A DNA stretch of 10,756 bases, from assembly GCA_903858085.1 (NCBI GenBank), contig CAIOHJ010000160.1, positions 1-10,756 of the forward strand. The letters are read 5' to 3'. This stretch comes from an uncultured Chloroflexota bacterium. GTDB taxonomy: Bacteria > Chloroflexota > Anaerolineae > Caldilineales > Caldilineaceae. The notes under the pieces are model-generated. The model saw only the letters and a list, made by a program, of their open reading frames with translations. It was not told where the DNA came from and did not search any database. Numbering within the stretch: the first letter of the stretch is position 1; every line of letters starts with the position of its first letter. Both the position numbers and the translations under genes were made by a program. Of this stretch, positions 1 to 5,936 are shown in pieces.

Positions 1-498
1 TGCTTGGCCATCCAAAGTCTTCGGTTTCAATCCCTCATATGGGTTGCATGCCCTACGGGCGGAGTGGAGCAATGGCAAAATTCGTGTTAGAGTTTAGTTT
101 CAATCCCTCATATGGGTTGCATGCCCTACGGGCCGCCATCTATATTTGAAAGGATTGAACAATGTCTCGCAGTTTCAATCCCTCATATGGGTTGCATGCC
201 CTACGGGCGACCGAGAGTTTGAAACTCTCCAAGCCCTAATCGATGTTTCAATCCCTCATATGGGTTGCATGCCCTACGGGCTAGGCAAGTATAATTCGAC
301 CTTCTCTATCCAAGTGTTTCAATCCCTCATATGGGTTGCATGCCCTACGGGCGCCAGACTCTATTCGGGTTCTGGCAATTGACTTACAGTTTCAATCCCT
401 CATATGGGTTGCATGCCCTACGGGCAACATTATTTCCTCCGTCTGGTACGATACAAAAAAAGTTTCAATCCCTCATATGGGTTGCATGCCCTACGGGC
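1..498 (-). CRISPR. Type I-D CRISPR array (7 repeats, 6 full spacers, runs off left edge)
   Basis: Seven identical 37-base repeats lie at 24-60, 97-133, 172-208, 245-281, 316-352, 389-425 and 462-498. The spacers between them are 36, 38, 36, 34, 36 and 36 bases. Bases 1-23 are most likely the end of a further spacer, so the array continues outside the window. Read on the minus strand the repeat begins GCCCGTAGGGC and ends GAGGGATTGAAAC. The GAAAC end is typical of type I repeats and sets the direction of transcription: leftward, the same as the cas genes. Cas6 cleavage would leave the 8-base handle ATTGAAAC. The leader-proximal, newest repeat is the one at 462-498. No repeat in the window is degenerate, so the trailer end is not reached. 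Confidence 0.98.
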
Positions 499-549
499 TG
501 CGATTCTACTCACCCTGCATTCACATCCATTTCGTACAAACATGTAGGC

Positions 550-578
550 AGTATACCTGAATTTTGTCGATTTTTCAA
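550..578 (-). promoter_or_regulatory. Sigma70-like leader promoter driving the array
   Basis: On the minus strand there is a -35 box TTGAAA (573-578), a 17-base spacer (556-572) and a -10 box TATACT (550-555). Each box differs from consensus at one position and the spacing is optimal. Transcription should start near 542-544, about 45 bases before the first repeat, and run leftward through the array. This would let the array be expressed independently of the cas operon. Confidence 0.75.
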
Positions 579-596
579 ATTCACTCCCCTCCTTTT

Positions 597-615
597 TTTG
601 CCCAAAAAGGGCAAA
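597..615. repeat. Leader palindrome TTTGCCC-A5-GGGCAAA
   Basis: A perfect 7-base-pair inverted repeat (597-603 and 609-615) has a five-base A loop on the plus strand. On the minus strand it is followed by an A-run, not a T-run. On the plus strand the T-run precedes it. It is therefore not a standard intrinsic terminator in either direction. It sits just upstream of the -35 box of the array promoter. Its core GCCC-N5-GGGC resembles the GCCC-GTA-GGGC hairpin that opens each repeat. It may be a protein-binding site in the leader. Confidence 0.55.
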
Positions 616-737
616 CGTCCCACCTGCGAGCATCCCAGCCAACCACTGGCCCGTCCGCCTCACTTTCCCGCTCCTCCAGCTGTTCTGGACAGACCCTTGC
701 CCCCCTCCTCTCCTGAAAACCACCCCCAGCCGCAGCT

Positions 738-780
738 GCGAGCATCTCCCCTCCAACACCCCAGTTGCTACGATGCTCGC
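738..780 (-). repeat. 9-bp inverted repeat just after cas2 (GCGAGCATC family)
   Basis: GCGAGCATC at 738-746 and its exact complement at 772-780 form a 9-base-pair stem with a 25-base loop, starting 7 bases past the cas2 stop. A third copy lies at 626-634, in the same orientation as 738-746; the shared direct repeat there is the 11-mer CTGCGAGCATC (624-634 and 736-746). No T-run follows the stem on the minus strand, so it is not a canonical terminator, though it could protect the 3' end of the cas mRNA or bind a protein. Confidence 0.5.
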
Positions 781-787
781 TCCCCCC

Positions 788-1078
788 TCACACAATGTAC
801 AAAAGCGGTTCCGATGGCCTCGCACTGCCAATCGTCTCCACACGCTCCCGACAAACCGCACAGACCGGATAAAACCGAATGGAATCTTCGCCCGCCGCCA
901 CCTGCCGCTCCACCCGATGACGCAGCTGAATGTACTGTTTCTCCGTCAAAAAACACTCAAAAAGACTGTACTGCGTCCAATGCCCATACCCACTCAAAAT
1001 TTTATGCACCTTCCCACGCCGCCGATCATCCGGAATGTCGTAGGCGATGATGTACAGGGTCGTCGTCCGGTTGTCCAC
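788..1078 (-). CDS. cas2: CRISPR-associated endonuclease/integration protein Cas2
   Basis: This 96-residue protein has the usual Cas2 length. It shows the first-strand motif AYDIPDDRRR (residues 12-21) with the conserved Asp14 of the ferredoxin-like fold. It also has YGHWTQYSLFEC (31-42) and IRFYPVCAVC (67-76), all typical of the family. Cas2 forms the dimer that bridges two Cas1 dimers in the spacer integrase. The start is GTG at 1078; no other start gives the intact first strand. It lies 9 bases after the cas1 stop. Those 9 bases are eight G and one A, a purine-rich ribosome-binding stretch unusually close to the start, which suggests translational coupling to cas1. It is the last cas gene before the leader. 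The assignment is very secure; whether it has nuclease activity of its own cannot be told. Confidence 0.97.
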   Translation of the reverse strand: MDNRTTTLYIIAYDIPDDRRRGKVHKILSGYGHWTQYSLFECFLTEKQYIQLRHRVERQVAAGEDSIRFYPVCAVCRERVETIGSARPSEPLLYIV

Positions 1079-1087
1079 TCCCCCCCC

Positions 1088-2164
1088 TCACCGCACCTGA
1101 AACGGCCGATACTCGGACAGCTCCCCCAATACATGCTTGGCCAATAAACGCGCCTGCAGCTCCAGACAACGCCGATAGGTCGCTTTGTACTGAAAAACTG
1201 GATGCTCAATCTCCGTGTTCAGCCGATGTTCAAATTGCTGCAAAAAAAGCTTGCGCCCACTCGCCGTCAGCCGATATACCCCCAACACCAACTCAAAATG
1301 CTCCGCCCGCACAATGTTTTTGTTGATGACCGTCAAGACCACCGAATCCACAATCGGTGTCCGCATTTCTTCCATCAAATCCAACGCCAACGCCGGTTTC
1401 CCATACCCCTCACTGTGTAAATATCCAAGATATGGGTCAAACCCAACCACCTGCACCGCACTCATCACATGGTTCATCAACAACGTGTACCCGTAGCTGA
1501 GCAGCACATTCACCGGATCGGTCGGCGGACGACGATGCCGCCCGTCAAACCCCAAATCCTGCTTGATCAGCCGACGCAACGCTTTGAAAAAAGCCGCCGC
1601 CCCCACTCCCTCATACCCGTTCAGCTCCCCCAACGCCGACTGCGCCTGCGGTACACGCGGGTCCGGCGGACCGTCAGCGTCGATCCGCAGCTGGTCCACC
1701 TGCTCGATCAACTGCCCAATCTGACCAGCTATCCCCGCCAATTGCTCCCCAGTCGCCGCATCCGCCTGGCCACGCGCCCCCCGCAGCACCAACGTGCGCT
1801 GGTTGTGCAGCTTGCCACGCACAAAACGAGCCGCCAGTTGAACCCGCTGACGATAGTTCTCATGCAACCGAAATTGAGAGATGCGCACAAAAATATTCTT
1901 GCTTACCTCAGGCGCCAACCTCCCCTTGAAGTTGCCCCAGTAGTCGCAAAAACAGATCTCCGCATTTTGTTCGAGCAACGCCAACAGCGCCGGCGTGGTC
2001 ACCGTGCTGTCCCCCAACACAACAACCTGCTCGACCTGGTGCATCGGCACCCGCACACTCCGCTTCGACACACCACTCTCTTTGTTTTCCGGCACGTTCA
2101 CCACCAAGGTGTCCCCATCTTTGCGAACAACACTGTACGGCTCCGTCAAATATAAGGTGGTCAT
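1088..2164 (-). CDS. cas1: CRISPR integrase Cas1
   Basis: This 358-residue protein is the metal-dependent integrase that, with Cas2, inserts new spacers at the leader-repeat junction. The N-terminal beta domain spans about residues 1-85, and the rest is the helical catalytic domain. The metal ligands expected for the family are present: Glu185 in NGYEGVGAAAFF, His250 in LGYLHSEGYGKPALALD, and Asp262/Glu265 in the following LDLMEEMR. A charged helical stretch with many Gln and Ala (about 132-178) separates the two domains. The ATG at 2164 has GAGG seven bases upstream, which supports this start. It follows cas4 by 34 bases and precedes cas2 by 9. With cas4 and cas2 it forms a complete adaptation module. 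All catalytic residues look intact, so it is probably functional. Confidence 0.97.
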   Translation of the reverse strand: MTTLYLTEPYSVVRKDGDTLVVNVPENKESGVSKRSVRVPMHQVEQVVVLGDSTVTTPALLALLEQNAEICFCDYWGNFKGRLAPEVSKNIFVRISQFRLHENYRQRVQLAARFVRGKLHNQRTLVLRGARGQADAATGEQLAGIAGQIGQLIEQVDQLRIDADGPPDPRVPQAQSALGELNGYEGVGAAAFFKALRRLIKQDLGFDGRHRRPPTDPVNVLLSYGYTLLMNHVMSAVQVVGFDPYLGYLHSEGYGKPALALDLMEEMRTPIVDSVVLTVINKNIVRAEHFELVLGVYRLTASGRKLFLQQFEHRLNTEIEHPVFQYKATYRRCLELQARLLAKHVLGELSEYRPFQVR

Positions 2165-2198
2165 ACATCCTCAAAAAAACTGCATGAAATTTCCCGGG

Positions 2199-2798
2199 TC
2201 AGACAGGCCCGGCTCTCTGTAAAAACCCGCTCTCTACCGGCAGACAGACATCATACAAGCTGCACCCCTTGCAGCGCGCCGGCTGCTCGGTGTGCGGCGG
2301 CCGTTCCCCCCGCACCAGCGCATCCCGTATCCTCTGAATTAACTCCACCGTAAATGCCCGCAACTCCGCCGTAAATGACACTTCCTCCCGCCGACGTTCG
2401 CTGAAATAAAACAAAAACCCCTGCTCAATCCTGCACCCCGTCATCTCCTCCAAACAAAGCGCCTGCGCACAAAGCTGCACATGGTCGTTGCGCCAACGCC
2501 CACGCTTGCCCTGCTTGTACTCCACAGGCGTCAATCCCCCCCCTACCCTCTCTTCCACCAGATCACAAATCCCGCTAATCCCCAACGTGTGGCTGTACAC
2601 ATGCACGCTGCGCCGCAACAGCACCCCCGGCTCACTCCGCTCCTGCCCAATCGTGTGCACCCGCTCATGGTTGAGCACCCCCTGCACGGTGTGCTCGTTC
2701 TCCCCCTGCTCCCCTTCTACATACATGTACCAAAAACGCCGCGCACAGTAGACATACTGGTTCAAAAAAGAGATCGGCAACAGCTCCCGCTCGGTCAT
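2199..2798 (-). CDS. cas4: CRISPR-associated RecB-like exonuclease Cas4
   Basis: This is a 199-residue iron-sulfur nuclease of the RecB/PD-(D/E)xK family. It trims prespacers and helps Cas1-Cas2 choose correctly oriented, PAM-flanked spacers. Cys18 (in NQYVYCARRFWY) and the C-terminal trio Cys176, Cys179 and Cys185 (CKGCSLYDVC) would hold the 4Fe-4S cluster. Nuclease residues are His44/His48 in NHERVHTIG, Asp79 in ISGICDLVEE, Glu93 and Lys95 in PVEYKQGK, and Gln108 in the QL motif. The reading frame is open further upstream, but the ATG at 2798 is chosen because it gives the standard Cas4 N-terminus and overlaps the cas6 stop as ATGA. A small GC-rich hairpin (2194-2212) covers its stop codon. 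The identification is very secure. Confidence 0.96.
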   Translation of the reverse strand: MTERELLPISFLNQYVYCARRFWYMYVEGEQGENEHTVQGVLNHERVHTIGQERSEPGVLLRRSVHVYSHTLGISGICDLVEERVGGGLTPVEYKQGKRGRWRNDHVQLCAQALCLEEMTGCRIEQGFLFYFSERRREEVSFTAELRAFTVELIQRIRDALVRGERPPHTEQPARCKGCSLYDVCLPVESGFLQRAGPV

Positions 2799-3628
2799 AT
2801 CAGCCGAACCTGCCCCAGCCCCATCGTGGTCTTGTACCCAACCCCCGTGTAAAATGCCAGGTGAAAGAGCCGGTTGAGATGCGCCAGGTGCTCTCTGCGC
2901 CCAGTATCCAGCAGCTGATAGTCCAAAACCCCCACCCCCCCCCGATACTGCTGACGCTGATAGGTGAAGCTCTCCATCTGCCAGCGCCGCACCGCCCCCA
3001 CAATCACATTGCGCTCCACCCACTCTTCAAAGTCCCGCCCCCACTGCTCCCCCGTCAGCCGATCCCAGCGCGCACGCAGCCCCGCCACAACCATGCGCGG
3101 CTGCGGAAATATTTCAATGCGCCGTACCGCATTGTCCGCACTGCCCCAACGAATCGCCGTCGGGCTGGCAAATTCAACCGTCCAACGCGCTTCCCCAGCC
3201 TCCAACGCCGCCAGCTGCTCCACCGTGCTGTACCCACACCACGGATGGCTCCCCGGCGCACCGTAGACATGGGTGATGGCCAGCGGAATACGCCCGATCC
3301 GAATCGTGGGCAGCGGGCTGCGCAACAGATGCTCCTGAAACACCTCAAAAAGTGTGTCGTCAAGCAGACTGACCCGCATCCAGGCACCCTGCCCACTCTG
3401 TACTTTGATTTTCCTGTCGTACGGCGTGCGCCAATACCCGTACAACGGAGAAATTGCAAAGGCCGAACGCCCCTGCGCATCGTGCATCTGCTGCGAAAGC
3501 ACCGGGTCTATCGTCTCCACTATCGCATAAAAAGCAGCATGCGCCAGCTCGCCCGCCAGCAACGGCAAAAATCCCTCCTCCAACGCCATCATGTCCAACA
3601 CCAACGCACGAACCGCAGTTGTCGTCAT
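2795..3628 (-). CDS. cas6: CRISPR pre-crRNA endoribonuclease Cas6
   Basis: This 277-residue protein has two ferredoxin-like domains and cuts the repeat RNA 8 bases before its 3' end. The C-terminal glycine-rich loop GVGYKTTMGLG (262-272) is the Cas6 signature. Near the N-terminus, HAAFY (30-34) and QQMHDAQG (46-53) align with the active-site region of archaeal Cas6, making His49 the likely catalytic histidine; this is by analogy only. The open frame extends upstream to 3961, overlapping csc1, but that part is low-complexity Gly/Ala sequence. The ATG at 3628 has a strong GGAGGGGGG ribosome-binding site, so I take this start. It ends in an ATGA overlap with cas4. The substrate is presumably the array at 1-498. 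Confidence 0.93.
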   Translation of the reverse strand: MTTTAVRALVLDMMALEEGFLPLLAGELAHAAFYAIVETIDPVLSQQMHDAQGRSAFAISPLYGYWRTPYDRKIKVQSGQGAWMRVSLLDDTLFEVFQEHLLRSPLPTIRIGRIPLAITHVYGAPGSHPWCGYSTVEQLAALEAGEARWTVEFASPTAIRWGSADNAVRRIEIFPQPRMVVAGLRARWDRLTGEQWGRDFEEWVERNVIVGAVRRWQMESFTYQRQQYRGGVGVLDYQLLDTGRREHLAHLNRLFHLAFYTGVGYKTTMGLGQVRLI

Positions 3629-3648
3629 ACCCCCCTCCATCGCTAGAC

Positions 3649-3676
3649 GCCTGCCGACTGCTCCCAGCCGGCAGGC
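3649..3676 (-). other. Intergenic hairpin between csc1 and cas6
   Basis: GCCTGCCG (3649-3656) and CGGCAGGC (3669-3676) form a perfect 8-base-pair GC-rich stem with a 12-base loop in the 62-base gap between csc1 and cas6. No T-run follows on the minus strand, so it is not an intrinsic terminator. It may act as an mRNA processing or stability element that sets the ratio of effector subunits to Cas6. That role is inferred only. Confidence 0.45.
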
Positions 3677-3690
3677 ACAGAGCTCCCCCC

Positions 3691-4356
3691 TCACCCCTTC
3701 GGAAAGCGATAGGCCAGCTGCGCCGGCAGACGGCTCCCATCGGTCAGCTGCCAGTACGGCCCCGAAAGCTGAACGTTGTCCAACAAGCTGACCGGCGGCA
3801 TCGAAATCAGGTCGTAGGCCAGCACACGGCTCTCCCCATCCAGGTCGAGCGGGTTGAGCGGCCAGTCCGACTCGAAAAAACCCTGCCCCTGTTTCTGAAC
3901 TGCCAGCTCCCCCGTCACCTCCACCGCCGCCTTGCTCATCCATTTCCCCAGCCGTACCCAACGCGGGATCGCAGCCGCTTTCACCCCCAGCACAGCCAAG
4001 GTGAAGGTGCTGCCTGCCGCCACTTCTTTGGCACGGCCAAAACTCGGGGTGTTGTGTGACGACTGCTCCATTTTGACCCGATAACGGTTGTCCGCATATT
4101 TGAAGGTGTTCAGCTCAAAACTGATCTCCTGCGGACGAGCCGGCGTGACGTAGATCGAACGCTCGTTCAACACCGTCAGGTCGTCAGCATAGTTCGGAGC
4201 CGCCCGAGCATTGTAGTAGGGCGCAACCGCCAGCCCCAACGCATAGGTGAGCCCATAGTTGTGCAGATAGCGCCCGGTTTCATAGAGCCGCCCAATCTCC
4301 CGGGTGGCATAAAACAGGTTTTCATGAAGGGTCAATCTGCAGCATGTTACCTGCAT
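3691..4356 (-). CDS. csc1: Type I-D Cascade subunit Csc1 (Cas5d)
   Basis: This 221-residue protein is the Cas5-family subunit that caps the 5' handle of the crRNA in the type I-D complex. The N-terminal block HENLFYATREIGRLYETG (11-28), followed by YLHNYGLTYALG (30-41), is the Csc1 hallmark. A glycine-containing basic stretch, PRWVRLGKWMSKA (131-143), fits the RNA-binding part of Cas5-like RRM folds. The ATG at 4356 is preceded by AGGGAGGAG about 8-10 bases upstream, which supports this start. It begins 15 bases after the csc2 stop and ends 62 bases before cas6, with a hairpin in that gap. Csc1 together with Csc2 and a Cas10d is diagnostic of subtype I-D. Confidence 0.94.
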   Translation of the reverse strand: MQVTCCRLTLHENLFYATREIGRLYETGRYLHNYGLTYALGLAVAPYYNARAAPNYADDLTVLNERSIYVTPARPQEISFELNTFKYADNRYRVKMEQSSHNTPSFGRAKEVAAGSTFTLAVLGVKAAAIPRWVRLGKWMSKAAVEVTGELAVQKQGQGFFESDWPLNPLDLDGESRVLAYDLISMPPVSLLDNVQLSGPYWQLTDGSRLPAQLAYRFPKG

Positions 4357-4371
4357 CGCACAGACTCCTCC

Positions 4372-5397
4372 CTATTTTTTGGCCCGATTCTTGGCCAGCC
4401 AAGTGTCGTGATAGTTTTTGCTGGACACCCATGCCGCCTCGAGCAAGGCGCGCATGCCAGCCTCACTGGCCGTTTCAGCAGCCAGATCGCGCAGCAACGC
4501 ATCTAGATCGTCGCCCAAAAGCAGCTGGGTGACCGCAACCCCATCCTCCGCCACCATCTGCGGAATCAGCTGCTGCATCGCCGCAGCGGCCACCACCGGG
4601 TCGATCGGGTCGGGCGGCACAAGCGCCCCCTGCATCTTCAAGACGTCGTAGAGCCGCTGCGTCAACGCAAGGTTGCTCATGATCTCCCCGTCACACAACA
4701 CAACCGCCACCAGCCGGTTGTCCACCCGCCCCGTCCGCGTCGTCTGTGCCCCATACCGCCGGGTGCGCAATACGTTGTTGAGCACATAGCGAAAAAGCGG
4801 CAAGGTCAGGTCGCGCGTGGTCAGCACCGTTGGGAAAAGTACCTGCGGCACCACATGGTCCTGCTCGTTGATCCGGCTGGTAACCTCCCCCCGCTGGCTC
4901 ATGGTGCCACTCTCGTAGGGAGCGTTGAGGGTAAAGGCCTCATGGCTGTCGTCGTACGCAGTGACCGAGTACCCCGTGTCGCTCAAAACCTTGCTGCGCT
5001 CAGAACCGCTGTCCCCAATCGCATACCCGTAGGCGATCGCATCCGGCGTCCACTGACAAAATCTGACGTTGTATTCGTCAAACGGCAGCCCGCTCTCATC
5101 CTCGACCCGCTTGTCTTTCGAGTCAAAAACCGGTTCCGCACTGATCAGACCGTACCGCCGCAGCAGCTCACGCCCAATCAGCCGTTCGGGCGTGGTCTGC
5201 TTGCGCTTGAAAATCGTCAGCCGCGTGATCGGGGTGCGCTCCTTGACCCCTGCCATCACACGCGCTGTGTTGAGCTCCCCGTCTGTCTGAAAAAGCGGGT
5301 AACTCTCGGTCACCCGCAATATCACCAGATGGGCATAGTAGCCGGAGGGCTTGGCTGGTACTTCGACCGGAAAGCCCTGTGGGTGGAATGCAAGCAT
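4372..5397 (-). CDS. csc2: Type I-D Cascade backbone subunit Csc2 (Cas7d)
   Basis: This 341-residue Cas7-family protein polymerises along the crRNA spacer to make the backbone of the type I-D complex and helps read the target. Recognisable Csc2 blocks are GERSKV-like GSERSKVLSDTGYSVTAYDD (131-150), TLNAPYESGTM (156-166), and RRYGAQTTRTG (213-223) followed by NRLVAVVLCDGEIMSNLALT (227-246). The C-terminal 90 residues are mostly helical and rich in Ala and Leu. A TTG 24 bases upstream (5421) would add eight residues but has no ribosome-binding site. The ATG at 5397 sits behind a purine-rich GGAAAGAGAGAAAAG, so I prefer it. It follows cas10d by 59 bases and precedes csc1 by 15 bases. Confidence 0.95.
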   Translation of the reverse strand: MLAFHPQGFPVEVPAKPSGYYAHLVILRVTESYPLFQTDGELNTARVMAGVKERTPITRLTIFKRKQTTPERLIGRELLRRYGLISAEPVFDSKDKRVEDESGLPFDEYNVRFCQWTPDAIAYGYAIGDSGSERSKVLSDTGYSVTAYDDSHEAFTLNAPYESGTMSQRGEVTSRINEQDHVVPQVLFPTVLTTRDLTLPLFRYVLNNVLRTRRYGAQTTRTGRVDNRLVAVVLCDGEIMSNLALTQRLYDVLKMQGALVPPDPIDPVVAAAAMQQLIPQMVAEDGVAVTQLLLGDDLDALLRDLAAETASEAGMRALLEAAWVSSKNYHDTWLAKNRAKK

Positions 5398-5456
5398 GAT
5401 CTTTTCTCTCTTTCCAGGCAATGATCAATACACTATGCTAGACGACAAACGACTGC

Positions 5457-5936
5457 TCACTCTCGGCTCTGGGCCTCTTCCAAGTCCGCAGAGCTCTCTT
5501 TCTCCGCTGAATTGCGCTTGGCCCACTCCTGCTGCCGCAGGTCAAGATAGAGAACTTCACAGGCATTTTTCAAAAGGTTGAGCTGACGCCCACGCAGCGC
5601 GCTGACATCCCCAGCCAGCGCTGTGTAAAAGAGGTCGTTGACAAAATACTCGGCAAATTGCCGGACAGCCTCCTGGTCGATCCGTTTCTGCCCGTCGATC
5701 TCCACACGAGGCACGTAGCCCTCGGCCCGCCGACTGGCCACACGGTCGACAAAACCAGCCAGCTCCCCGCGCACAATCTCCACCAACCCCTCTGCATCAC
5801 CGTACAGCCGCCGGTCCGCAGCCAGCACCGCATTCGCAGCCACCGTGAGCGGACGCAATATCGCAGCAGAAGATGCCTGGTTGCTGGCCCGGTAAAACCG
5901 CCAGTACAGTTCGGTCAAGGTGCGCGCATGGCTCAT
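5457..5936 (-). CDS. cas11d: Predicted small subunit Cas11d, translated from inside cas10d
   Basis: An in-frame ATG at 5936, codon 920 of cas10d, would give a 159-residue protein identical to the Cas10d C-terminus. It has a near-perfect Shine-Dalgarno sequence, AAAGGAG (5945-5951), with an 8-base spacer, AAAAAGAG. This is better than the sites of most neighbouring genes. In type I-D systems the small subunit Cas11d is known to be made by internal translation of cas10d and is needed for complex assembly. Length, position and mostly helical sequence (for example MSHARTLTELYWRFYRAS, then LTVAANAVLAADRRL) match that role: several copies line the belly of Cascade and hold the displaced strand. The last 25 residues are a charged tail. 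It shares its TGA stop with cas10d. Expression is inferred, not seen. Confidence 0.8.
   Translation of the reverse strand: MSHARTLTELYWRFYRASNQASSAAILRPLTVAANAVLAADRRLYGDAEGLVEIVRGELAGFVDRVASRRAEGYVPRVEIDGQKRIDQEAVRQFAEYFVNDLFYTALAGDVSALRGRQLNLLKNACEVLYLDLRQQEWAKRNSAEKESSADLEEAQSRE

Larger units (their letters stand above)
499..787 (-). promoter_or_regulatory. CRISPR leader between cas2 and the array
   Basis: This 289-base gap separates the cas2 stop from the first repeat, and I find no convincing gene in it. The part next to the array (about 499-615) is AT-rich and holds a promoter (550-578) and a 7-base-pair palindrome (597-615). The part next to cas2 (about 616-787) is G-rich on the minus strand and holds three copies of GCGAGCATC. 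Position between cas2 and the leader-proximal repeat, base composition and promoter direction all fit a leader used both for transcription and for Cas1-Cas2 spacer integration. The functional limits inside the gap cannot be seen. Confidence 0.85.

Noticed and set aside
510..584. 24-codon minus-strand frame starting GTG with GGAGGGG just upstream, inside the leader
   Set aside because: It contains the array promoter -35 and -10 boxes and would lie mostly upstream of the transcript start. Spacing to the GTG is short and nothing supports a peptide; probably chance.
693..790. G-rich minus strand after cas2 as a G-quadruplex
   Set aside because: The G-tracts are separated by loops that are mostly too long (around 17-20 bases) for a stable four-tract structure.
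430..861. 143-codon minus-strand open frame spanning part of cas2, the leader and the first repeat
   Set aside because: It overlaps cas2, the leader promoter and a CRISPR repeat, is rich in Arg and Gly, and resembles no protein family.
146..1050. Overlapping plus-strand open frames across the array and leader, with repeated VSIPHMGCMPYG peptides
   Set aside because: The peptide repeats are translated CRISPR repeats, and the frames have no family likeness; the array is transcribed on the other strand.
2172..2212. Hairpin over the cas4 stop followed at a distance by T7, as a terminator before cas1
   Set aside because: The stem has only five base pairs and the T-run begins more than a dozen bases later, directly before the cas1 ribosome-binding site.
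3629..3961. Extension of the Cas6 frame by 111 codons upstream
   Set aside because: The extension overlaps csc1, is Gly/Ala-rich with no conservation signal, and the ATG at 3628 has an excellent ribosome-binding site.
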